Source: Planctomycetaceae bacterium
GTDB taxonomy: Bacteria > Planctomycetota > Planctomycetia > Pirellulales > Thermoguttaceae
DNA: 6,328 nt
Reading direction: 5' to 3'
Assembly: GCA_031283515.1 (NCBI GenBank)
Contig: JAITBS010000081.1
Location: 1 to 6,328, forward strand
The notes under the pieces are model-generated. The model did not search any database. It was not told the origin of the DNA and saw only the letters and a list, made by a program, of their open reading frames with translations. Of this stretch, positions 1-5,501 are shown piece after piece. Position 1 is the first letter of the stretch, and each line of letters opens with the position of its first letter. The position numbers and the translations under genes were made by a program.

Positions 1-212
1 GCCGCAAGATGATAACCTAACCAAGTCGTTGTACATTGCCCCAAAAGCGTAACACGTATCGCGTTGTTCTGTTGAACAAGATAAGGCGAAATCATCTTAC
101 CGACAAGAACTAATTCATCCGGCGAAAATTTATTTTTGTTCAGTAATACTCTAATTTCCGTCAACGCATCTTCTACCGAACCGGTTTTTAACTGGTTTCG
201 TAATTCACTAAT
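1..212 (-). CDS. FkbH-like / HAD-IIIC family protein, N-terminal fragment with 5' end cut by an insertion sequence
   Basis: On the minus strand one frame is open from the edge of the insertion sequence to the left edge of the window, about 70 codons. It starts ISELRNQLKTGSVEDALTEI, continues to KFSPDELVLVGKMISPYLVQ, and ends near IRVTLLGQCTTTWLGYHLAA. The last stretch resembles the start of the FkbH-like (HAD-IIIC) fold, in which a strand of the type R-V-x-L-L-G-Q-C-T-T-x-W-L follows a short helical N-terminal region. FkbH-like proteins load or transfer glyceryl-type units or act in surface-polysaccharide and polyketide pathways; the role here cannot be told from the fragment. No ATG start lies at the 5' end. 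The frame continues into the IS terminal repeat, where only TTG codons could serve, and the first in-frame ATG (93-95) falls about 40 codons inside. The gene is therefore probably inactivated or altered at its start. That the frame is coding is fairly secure; the family name is from memory of the motif and is tentative. Confidence 0.5.
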   Translation of the reverse strand, partial: MSELRNQLKTGSVEDALTEIRVLLNKNKFSPDELVLVGKMISPYLVQQNNAIRVTLLGQCTTTWLGYHLA

Positions 213-238
213 GGTCAAGTGCAAGCGTTCGTGGGACA
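213..238 (+). repeat. Left terminal inverted repeat of the IS
   Basis: The repeat begins GGTCAAGTGCAAG and ends CGTGGGACA. It matches the reverse complement of 1586-1611 at 25 of 26 positions; the mismatch is C at position 226 against G in the right-end copy. Such ends are the transposase binding and cleavage sites. Confidence 0.88.
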
Positions 239-350
239 GTGGTTGACATGTTATAATGAGTTGTCGGTTTTTATTAACCGTTTATGAAATTATTAACTCC
301 CCTCCACGTTCAATTAAAATGAGTATTAAAAAAATGATCAATTAGTTGCG

Positions 351-1436
351 TTGAAACGTCGCGACATGGTTGCTTTTTATCGTGCGAAACACTCACTTCG
401 CGATGTTGCCAAAGTCTTCAATGAGTCGAAGTCCACAGTTCAACGATGGGTCAAATTCGCTGCTGGTAAACGGCTTGACCGAGTTGATTTTTCTGACCAA
501 AAATCAGGAACATCACGACCGGCGAACAAGTCATTTGAGCGAGTTGAAAAGCGTGTTCTTTCTGTTCGCCATTATCTCAAAGAGAAAAGTATTCTTGGTC
601 TTTATGGACCCGATGCGATTCGTTCCGAGATGATTGAACGCGGTTACCGTGAAGTTCCATCAAGGCAAACGATCGCGAATATTATTAAACGTTATGGTCT
701 TGTTGAACGGCGAGTTCGTATTCGTTATTCGTCTCATCCTCCCGGTTGGTATTTGCGAGACCTTGTCAACAAGAAAGAAGAACTTGATAGTTTCGATATC
801 GTTGAGGGATTGTACTTACGCGGCGGTCAAGAGGTACAGTTGTTCAATGGGATTTCGCTTCATGGTTCGTTGCTTTGTTCGGTTGCGAGTCGCGTTATCA
901 CAGTGGAAATTATAATAGATACGTTAACAAATCACTGGCGAACATTTGGACTTCCCAAGTATGTGCAGTTTGACAACGGCATGGTTTTTCAAGGCACTCG
1001 AAAAGGAAATGCAATAGGACGTGTGATTCGTTTTTGTTTGTCTCTTGGCGTGATTCCTATTTTTACGACGCCTTATCGGCAGGGATTTCAGAACAAGATC
1101 GAACGCTTCAATGGAGAGATACAACAAAAATTTTGGCGACGAAAATATTTCAAAAATATTCGTCAGATCAAGCAACATTTGGAAAAATATGTTCTTGAAC
1201 ATCGATTGCGACAACAACCAAATATTTTGACTGCGCCGCGTCGTAAGAAGTTTCCCAAAAATTGGAATTGGGACGAAACAACTTTGCCGAATTTGACCAA
1301 CGCAATGATTATTGGTCAATGGACAGCCTTCGCGGGACACTTTTTTTGTACATCGACATTGGATCAATCGGCTGGTGCGTGCGGAGGTCGATTTGGCAAA
1401 AGGCGTCATTCGATTTTACACATTAAGACGTTCTGA
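351..1436 (+). CDS. IS481-like DDE transposase (integrase core), C-terminus out of frame
   Basis: Cuts and joins the ends of the surrounding element. A helix-turn-helix lies at about residues 5-36 (AFYRAKHSLRDVAKVFNESK followed by STVQRWV). A second winged-helix-like region follows at about 85-120 (GPDAIRSEM... RQTIANIIKRYGL). The integrase catalytic core runs from about 145 to 290. Likely catalytic residues are D149 (in ELDSFDIVE), D208 (in VQFDNG) and E251 (in GFQNKIERFNG), all in the expected order and context, so the core looks intact. Past residue 332 the sequence stops resembling the family; the conserved tail resumes in the next frame at 1348. The annotated start is TTG at 351; ATG at 366 is an alternative, and neither has a clear ribosome-binding site. 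An upstream ATG at 319 is in another frame, separated by a run of seven A. The gene is probably a decayed or frameshift-dependent transposase. Confidence 0.85.
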   Translation: MKRRDMVAFYRAKHSLRDVAKVFNESKSTVQRWVKFAAGKRLDRVDFSDQKSGTSRPANKSFERVEKRVLSVRHYLKEKSILGLYGPDAIRSEMIERGYREVPSRQTIANIIKRYGLVERRVRIRYSSHPPGWYLRDLVNKKEELDSFDIVEGLYLRGGQEVQLFNGISLHGSLLCSVASRVITVEIIIDTLTNHWRTFGLPKYVQFDNGMVFQGTRKGNAIGRVIRFCLSLGVIPIFTTPYRQGFQNKIERFNGEIQQKFWRRKYFKNIRQIKQHLEKYVLEHRLRQQPNILTAPRRKKFPKNWNWDETTLPNLTNAMIIGQWTAFAGHFFCTSTLDQSAGACGGRFGKRRHSILHIKTF

Positions 1437-1512
1437 TTGGAAACAATATCGACTCATAAAAAAAACAAAATTTAACCTACTAAAAATATTAAAAAATAAA
1501 AAAAAGAAATAA
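1348..1512 (+). pseudogene. Out-of-frame C-terminal tail of the transposase
   Basis: In the +1 frame relative to the transposase, starting right after the T7 run at 1341-1347, the translation reads VHRHWINRLVRAEVDLAKGV followed by IRFYTLRRSDWKQ. This has the look of the conserved beta-strand tail of IS481-type transposases, where W-x-N-R-L-V-R-x-E-V-D is followed by I-R-F-Y-x-L-R-R. The main frame over the same bases gives a Cys/Gly-rich stretch without that character. Joining the two frames needs one T to be skipped or removed. The frame then ends in a lysine-rich run encoded by A-rich DNA and stops at 1510-1512. Confidence 0.65.
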
Positions 1513-1536
1513 AAAATAATTATCGTACAAAAAATA

Positions 1537-1558
1537 AAGTACAAGCGTTTGTGGGACA
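1537..1558 (+). repeat. Third, subterminal copy of the IS end repeat
   Basis: AAGTACAAGCGTTTGTGGGACA matches the left end (217-238) at 20 of 22 positions and lies in the same orientation. It is therefore inverted relative to the true right end 27 bp further on. The two form a near-perfect hairpin of about 21-22 bp (1537-1607), with a loop that itself holds TGAC...GTCA. It lies after the transposase stop and could be an accessory transposase site, a transcription barrier, or a trace of a nested short element. Confidence 0.75.
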
Positions 1559-1585
1559 CCAAATGACAAAACTCGTCAGAAAAAG

Positions 1586-1611
1586 TGTCCCACGAACCCT
1601 TGCACTTGACC
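1586..1611 (-). repeat. Right terminal inverted repeat of the IS
   Basis: Reading TGTCCCACGAACCCTTGCAC and then TTGACC on the plus strand, it is the reverse complement of the left end with one mismatch. The flanking base after it is C, whereas the left end has T outside GG, so the precise border is uncertain. Confidence 0.88.
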
Positions 1612-1616
1612 CCTAA

Positions 1617-1644
1617 ATTATAATAAATCTAAGTTATATGTCAA
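1617..1644 (-). promoter_or_regulatory. Near-consensus sigma70-type promoter facing the IS
   Basis: On the minus strand a -35 box TTGACA (1644-1639) and a -10 box TATAAT (1622-1617) are separated by 16 bp. Both hexamers match the consensus exactly. Transcription would start at about 1610, inside the right IS repeat, and run antisense to the transposase towards the FkbH-like frame. It plausibly served that gene before the insertion. The region is AT-rich, so a chance match is possible. Confidence 0.5.
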
Positions 1645-1827
1645 TAGACTTTGAATATTTTTACATGCCTACATCTTTTTGAAGAAAATTTGACCTATCT
1701 ACGGCAAGCTTAAAGATTTACGTTAAAAAATTAACCAATTTTATTAGGAACTTCGGGTTAAACAATACAATACGGCGTACTCGCCGACTTGACCCTGTTG
1801 ACGGACGGAAATGAAAAACCAACCGTT

Positions 1828-1850
1828 GCGACCTTTCGGCGAAAGGTTGC
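1828..1850 (-). terminator. Hairpin downstream of trpS, possible weak terminator
   Basis: GCGACCTTTC, loop GGC, GAAAGGTTGC forms a 10-bp stem with one G-T pair. On the minus strand it follows the trpS stop by about 125 nt and is followed, about ten bases later, by five T. The gap between stem and T-run is too long for a textbook intrinsic terminator, so the role is uncertain. Confidence 0.25.
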
Positions 1851-1905
1851 CTACCTTTCAGTTGCCTACCTTTCAGTTGCCTACCTTGTAATTGCCAACT
1901 GTAAA
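1846..1905. repeat. 15-bp tandem repeat, three good copies and one degenerate
   Basis: GTTGCCTACCTTTCA occurs at 1846-1860 and 1861-1875, then GTTGCCTACCTTGTA at 1876-1890, followed by a degenerate ATTGCCAACTGTAAA. The ACCTTTC inside each full unit can also pair with GAAAGGT at 1841-1847 of the adjacent hairpin, so several alternative stems are possible. Confidence 0.8.
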
Positions 1906-1974
1906 CAAATTCAAAAATATTCCACTGATAGATTACGATTATTTTATAATTGTATCTGAAACGAAAACAAGAAT

Positions 1975-2955
1975 TTAAAGTGTAGGGAGTATAACTATTC
2001 CACAGGCTTGTTTGACGCGTTGTAGAACTTCGGATGCTTTTTTTCTTGCTCTTGCAGCACCTTCGGCTAGAATCTCCCGAACTTTTTCCGGTCGAGCCGA
2101 CAACTCTTCACGTCTCAACCGCGCTTCCGCAAAATAAGATTCGGCAAGAACCAATAATTCCTTTTTCACCCCACCGTAACCAAAACCACCACGACAATAA
2201 GTTTCCGCAAGTAATTTCGTTTGTTCAGCCGACGCAAATAAAGAATAAAGTTCAAAAAGATGATCACCTTCAGGATTTTTGGGCTCTTCCATCGGGCGAC
2301 TGTCAGTTACAATTCCCATAATTTTTTTTCGTTGCAATTTTATCTCCTCGAATACGTCCACCGCATTGCCGTAACTTTTCGACATTTTACCACCATCCAA
2401 CCCCGGAACCTTCGCCGTGTCCTTAACAACATACGCTTTCGGTAACACAAACACTTCACCAAACGAATGGTTAAACGAACCGGCAATATCACGGCAAACC
2501 TCAACATGTTGTATCTGATCCTCCCCAACCGGAACTAACTCCGAATCGTAAAGCAAAATGTCCGCCGCCATCAAAACCGGATACGAAAATAATCCCGCAT
2601 CAGCTGTTAATCCTTTAGCCTTTTTGTCTTTGTACGCATGGCAACGTTCCAATAATCCCATCGGTGTCGTCGTCATCAGAATCCAACACAACTCTGAAAC
2701 TTCAGGAACATCCGACTGCACAAAAAGAGTCGCACGGTTCGGATCAAGACCAAGCGACAAAAGATCAATCGCAGCATCCAACGTGTTTTGAACCAAACGG
2801 CTTTTTTCCCGTACCGTTGTTAAAGCGTGAAGATTGGCAATAAAATAAAACGCCGTATCTTGACCGTTCTGCAAATCAATGTATTGCCGAATCGCCCCAA
2901 AATAGTTCCCCCAATGGAATCGCCCCGTCGGTTGAATACCGGATAATATTCTCAT
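1975..2955 (-). CDS. trpS: Tryptophan--tRNA ligase
   Basis: Cytoplasmic class I aminoacyl-tRNA synthetase that activates tryptophan with ATP and charges tRNA(Trp). The 326-residue length is typical of bacterial TrpRS. The N-terminus shows MRILSGIQPTGRFHWGNYFG, where HWGN (14-17) is the HIGH-type ATP-binding motif. KMSKS is at 190-194 (GGKMSKSYGNAVD). The tryptophan pocket region is recognisable at MAADILLYDSELVPVGEDQ (129-147), with D135 and the GEDQ loop. The C-terminal helical domain (about 200-320) is complete, so the gene looks intact and functional. The start is ATG at 2953-2955, right at the conserved N-terminal RILSGIQPTG; the only ribosome-binding candidate is a weak GGCGAG nine bases ahead. 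It is separated from the HEAT gene upstream by 356 nt of repeats, which form its leader if it is transcribed from there. No T-box elements were recognised. Confidence 0.97.
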   Translation of the reverse strand: MRILSGIQPTGRFHWGNYFGAIRQYIDLQNGQDTAFYFIANLHALTTVREKSRLVQNTLDAAIDLLSLGLDPNRATLFVQSDVPEVSELCWILMTTTPMGLLERCHAYKDKKAKGLTADAGLFSYPVLMAADILLYDSELVPVGEDQIQHVEVCRDIAGSFNHSFGEVFVLPKAYVVKDTAKVPGLDGGKMSKSYGNAVDVFEEIKLQRKKIMGIVTDSRPMEEPKNPEGDHLFELYSLFASAEQTKLLAETYCRGGFGYGGVKKELLVLAESYFAEARLRREELSARPEKVREILAEGAARARKKASEVLQRVKQACGIVILPTL

Positions 2956-3011
2956 AAAAATAATCTCGCCAAAATGACAGTCCGCAGATTACGCAGATTT
3001 ACGCAAAAATT

Positions 3012-3056
3012 TTAAAAAAGTTTATTGAAAAGAATCACACATTGATTCTGTTTCAT
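3012..3056 (-). other. Possible 14-codon leader ORF ahead of trpS
   Basis: ATG at 3056-3054 opens a frame MKQNQCVILFNKLF that ends in TAA at 3014-3012. The same frame is preserved in the second 110-bp unit (3122-3166) as MKQNQCMILFNKLF, with one synonymous change and one Val/Met change. It has no Trp codon, so it is not a classical Trp attenuator, and it has no good ribosome-binding site. Preservation may simply reflect recent duplication. Confidence 0.15.
3032..3048. promoter_or_regulatory. Operator-like dyad upstream of trpS
   Basis: GAATCA-CACAT-TGATTC is a perfect 6+6 inverted repeat with a 5-bp centre, about 77 bp ahead of the trpS ATG. The second 110-bp unit has it at 3142-3158 with one mismatch (GAATCA-TACAT-TGATTT). 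It could be a repressor site or a small RNA hairpin; there is no direct evidence for either. Confidence 0.25.
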
Positions 3057-3202
3057 AATTCTCAAAAAAATAATCTCCCAAAAACGACAGTCCGTAGACT
3101 ACGCAGATTTACGCAAAAATTTTAAAAAAGTTTATTGAAAAGAATCATACATTGATTTTGTTTCATAATTTTCGAACAAACTACGGACTAAAATCTGCGA
3201 AT

Positions 3203-3297
3203 ATCTGCGTAATCTGCGGACTAAATATCTGCGTAATTTACGGACTAAACATCTGCGTAATCTGCGGACTAAACATCTGCATAATTTGGGACTCTGT
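3203..3297. repeat. Four 24-bp tandem repeats
   Basis: Units start at 3203, 3227, 3251 and 3275. The consensus begins ATCTGCGTAATCTGCGGACT and ends AAAC or AAAT, and the last unit is degenerate and one base short. A partial unit (CTACGGACTAAA) lies just before at 3181-3192. Internally each unit is two 9-mers, ATCTGCGTA and ATCTGCGGA, plus a 6-base tail. The units are contiguous with no spacers, so this is not a CRISPR array. Confidence 0.88.
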
Positions 3298-3311
3298 TGA
3301 TAAAAATAAAC

Positions 3312-5324
3312 TTACTGTTTATCGAGAACACGTTGGGCGCGTTCTTTAACACTGTTGTTGGCAGTCTTTTCGAGGACTGTTTTCATGGCGTTGGCAACTT
3401 GCGGAGATTTACCCTGCAACTTTTCGCCAATGGCAACCGCAGTTTCAGACGCTTTTTCTTTGAACTTTTCATTGTCGAGATATTTTACGGTAACATCAAG
3501 AACATTCAATGATGGATTTCGTGCAAAAACATCGAAAATGAGAATTTTGTCCTCATCACGGTCTGCAAGATCAAAAACTTCCTGACATATTTGTAACCGC
3601 CGTTCTTCCGACATACTAAACTGACGCGCAAGCCGAATGTACCCGCGCAAACCACGAACCTTAAACTTGTTCTCCTTTGATTCTTTCGCTAATTTCAGAC
3701 ATGCAGCAGCAATAAGATTAAGGTCTTGCGGTGAACGCCATTGACCAAGAATTGCCGTTGCTTTGTCCTTCAACTCCGCATCATTGCCCCAAGCGTATTG
3801 CGTAACAATCTCCATCGCTTTCGCTCCGCCAATCTCTTTGAGCAAATCAAGAAGATTGATTTTCATTGCCGTTGAACCGTTGGCAAACAGTTTGAGAACC
3901 TCCGACGAAGCGGCGTCTTGCGGTAAACGGGTACACGCCGATTTCAGTACATTAAGTATCTTTTCGGCTTCCTCATCCGATTTCGCCTTGTCAAGAACAT
4001 CGAGAAGAATCGGCAAATCCTCAATTCCCGCTGTTTGACCGAGAGCATCAATCGCCGCATTACGAACTCCGGCGTCAGAATCCAACAACCCCTTTTTCAA
4101 AAGCGGATACGCAGAAATAATTCGGCGGTCTTCCACAAGACCAATCGCCTTGATTTTTGAAACGGAATTTCCCTTTTCAAGTAAACCGACAATCGCATCG
4201 TCAATTTCCTTACCGGGTAAATTGCGCAACACATTTTCCGCCGCGTTGGCAACTTCCGGCGAATCCGTTTGATTCGCCGCATCAATCAAAATCGGTAACA
4301 CTGACGGATCTCCAATATTACGCAGAGAATCAATCGCCGCAACTCGAACAACAACAAAATCGCTCGGTTTCGTAAGTTCCGAAATAGCCGGAAGTGAGAC
4401 CGCTTTGGATTCTTTGTCTTTGCGGTCGCCAATGGAACGAACCAATTTTGCTTTCCGTAACGGATCAGATTGTTTGCTAAGTTGATCGACCATTGCTTTT
4501 GTAACAGCGTTTCCGGCGGGAAGTTCCCGTCCCGCTTTGAGACCGACACCGAAAAATTTCGGCGATTCGGAATTTAATTGCGCAACAAGCAAGTCAATTC
4601 CCTCCAAACCGCGAACCAAAATACCACGATACAATGCGGCTTCTTTTTGATACGCTTTAATATCCGCAACCGCTAACGCATCGTAAATTTTAATTGCTTT
4701 TTCTTTTTCGCCTTTGTTCGCAAAAATTTCAGCGAGCAGAAAACCTGAATCCGCCAACGCCGGATCAAGAGATTTTTGTGTGAAAAATTCAACGGCTTCG
4801 TCTCCGGCTGTACCGGCGTAAGCGTAACCGGCAGCTTTACGGACGTCAAGGTCTTCATGTTTCAGAAATTCCTTTGCGGTTGCCGCCGACTTGGGATTGC
4901 CGCGAACTCCAAGTGAAGTCAGCACTCCGGCAAGCGTGTTGGGATTTTTAATCGTTTTCGCCGCTTCACAAAGTGCCGCATCAACTTCATCACCCGGAAT
5001 TGTTTCCAAAGCGTAACGCGCATAAAATCCTTCTTTTTCAATGTCGAGTTTTTCGACCAGAACCGGAACCGCCGCCTTTGTCCCGTACATTCCAAGACGT
5101 TTGTAAGCGAACATTTTGAGACGTAAAATATCATCTTCCGTTCCCGATTGTTTTACAATGTTTAACATTGCGTTTTCATCGGTTGTGGAGAGGAGCATTT
5201 TAATAACATCGGCTCCTTTTTCCAACAATGCATCCTTCGGAACACGATGCCAATCAGGGTCTTGCCCAAACACAGAGCAGGTCAGAAATACCGATACAAT
5301 CAATAAATGTAAAATATGTTTCAT
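3312..5324 (-). CDS. Secreted HEAT-repeat protein
   Basis: A 670-residue protein with a Sec signal peptide: MKH, a hydrophobic core ILHLLIVSVFLTCSVFG, and probable cleavage after G20 ahead of QDPDW. No lipobox or later membrane segment is seen, so it is probably periplasmic or exported. The remainder is a chain of helical pairs of the HEAT/armadillo type. Clear examples are at about 82-125 (AAVPVLVEKLDIEKEGFYAR), 142-183 (DVRKAAGYAYAGTAGDEAVE), 325-370 (VVRVAAIDSLRNIGDPSVLP), 388-445 (DAGVRNAAIDALGQTAGIED) and 610-665. HEAT solenoids bind other proteins; no enzyme motif is visible and the partner is unknown. The start is ATG at 5322-5324, directly ahead of the signal peptide, without a Shine-Dalgarno sequence. 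The neighbour upstream on the same strand is a Gfo/Idh/MocA oxidoreductase, 177 nt away. Similar exported HEAT proteins are abundant in planctomycetes. Confidence 0.88.
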   Translation of the reverse strand: MKHILHLLIVSVFLTCSVFGQDPDWHRVPKDALLEKGADVIKMLLSTTDENAMLNIVKQSGTEDDILRLKMFAYKRLGMYGTKAAVPVLVEKLDIEKEGFYARYALETIPGDEVDAALCEAAKTIKNPNTLAGVLTSLGVRGNPKSAATAKEFLKHEDLDVRKAAGYAYAGTAGDEAVEFFTQKSLDPALADSGFLLAEIFANKGEKEKAIKIYDALAVADIKAYQKEAALYRGILVRGLEGIDLLVAQLNSESPKFFGVGLKAGRELPAGNAVTKAMVDQLSKQSDPLRKAKLVRSIGDRKDKESKAVSLPAISELTKPSDFVVVRVAAIDSLRNIGDPSVLPILIDAANQTDSPEVANAAENVLRNLPGKEIDDAIVGLLEKGNSVSKIKAIGLVEDRRIISAYPLLKKGLLDSDAGVRNAAIDALGQTAGIEDLPILLDVLDKAKSDEEAEKILNVLKSACTRLPQDAASSEVLKLFANGSTAMKINLLDLLKEIGGAKAMEIVTQYAWGNDAELKDKATAILGQWRSPQDLNLIAAACLKLAKESKENKFKVRGLRGYIRLARQFSMSEERRLQICQEVFDLADRDEDKILIFDVFARNPSLNVLDVTVKYLDNEKFKEKASETAVAIGEKLQGKSPQVANAMKTVLEKTANNSVKERAQRVLDKQ

Positions 5325-5501
5325 TTTAGTTAATAGTTGTAGTTTAGTTAATAGTTAAAAGTTAATGGTTAAAAGTTACGGTTAAGGTTTAAGAATTAAT
5401 GAATTGTTTACAATGAACGTGTTTATGTTTATGATTTAATCGCTACGTTAAAATAAACGCTTGCGCAACTATTCACTCTTCACTATAAACTATTCACTAA
5501 A
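5325..5501. repeat. AT-rich spacer bounded by inverted copies of a short repeat
   Basis: TTTAGTTAATAGTT occurs twice in direct orientation at 5325-5338 and 5343-5356, followed by looser GTTAA-type copies to about 5385. On the other side, ACTATTCACTAAA (5489-5501) and CAACTATTCACT (5466-5477) are inverted counterparts, matching at 12 of 13 and 11 of 12 positions. The repeats abut the HEAT start codon on one side and the oxidoreductase stop codon on the other. No convincing promoter or terminator was found between them. Confidence 0.65.

Larger units (their letters stand above)
212..1612 (+). mobile_element. IS481-like insertion sequence with one DDE transposase
   Basis: A roughly 1.4-kb unit is bounded by inverted repeats of 26 bp with a single mismatch (213-238 and 1586-1611) and encloses one transposase gene reading left to right. 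Directly outside the ends the tetranucleotide CTAA occurs on both sides (208-211 and 1613-1616), which would be a short target duplication if the element is taken as 212-1612. IS481-family elements have one DDE gene and duplications of a few bp or more, so this fits, although 1.4 kb is on the long side for the family. A third copy of the terminal repeat lies just inside the right end. The element sits between a minus-strand promoter and the FkbH-like reading frame. The exact terminal base is uncertain by 1-2 nt because the outermost bases differ between the ends. Confidence 0.82.
1613..1974. other. Gene-free spacer between the IS and trpS
   Basis: No reading frame with coding character is seen on either strand. 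The stretch holds a minus-strand promoter at its left edge, a small hairpin (CGGCG-TACT-CGCCG, 1773-1786), a stronger hairpin (1828-1850) and a 15-bp tandem repeat (1846-1890). The rest is AT-rich sequence in which I recognise nothing. Confidence 0.6.
2951..3170. repeat. 110-bp tandem duplication covering the trpS start context
   Basis: Bases 2951-3060 and 3061-3170 align without gaps and differ at about eight positions. The first unit contains the trpS ATG (as CAT at 2953-2955); at the matching place in the second unit the codon has become TTG. Each unit carries a GTCCGCAGATTACGCAGAT-like stretch, an A/T-run segment and a GAATCA-N5-TGATTC-like dyad. Confidence 0.9.
2956..3311. other. Repeat-filled spacer between the HEAT gene and trpS
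   Basis: This 356-nt stretch is nearly all repeats: most of the 110-bp duplication, then about 30 bases of transition, then four 24-bp units. A plus-strand frame through the 24-bp units encodes an ICVICGLN-type octapeptide repeat, which is explained by the 24-bp period and is not taken as a gene. No convincing promoter for trpS was identified in it. Confidence 0.7.

Noticed and set aside
213..218. Outward -35 box (TTGACC on the minus strand) in the left IS end driving the FkbH-like gene
   Set aside because: No -10-like hexamer occurs 16-18 bp further into the gene.
243..257. TTGACA and TATAAT near the left IS end as a transposase promoter
   Set aside because: The hexamers are only 3 bp apart, so they cannot act together as -35 and -10; no correctly spaced partner was found for either.
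924..1409. Long minus-strand ORF (161 codons) opposite the transposase
   Set aside because: It is a shadow of the transposase coding strand. The plus strand carries the HTH and the DDE residues, and the minus-strand translation shows no recognisable family character.
3203..3297. CRISPR array
   Set aside because: The 24-bp units are contiguous with no unique spacers, and no cas genes are nearby.
2956..3311. T-box or Trp attenuator ahead of trpS
   Set aside because: I found no T-box core sequence and no Trp-rich leader peptide. The stretch is explained by the 110-bp and 24-bp repeats.
3152..3349. Plus-strand ORF of 65 codons with an ICVICGLN octapeptide repeat
   Set aside because: The repeat is a direct result of the 24-bp tandem array (a multiple of three). 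It has no homology that I recognise, no start signal, and overlaps the end of the HEAT gene.
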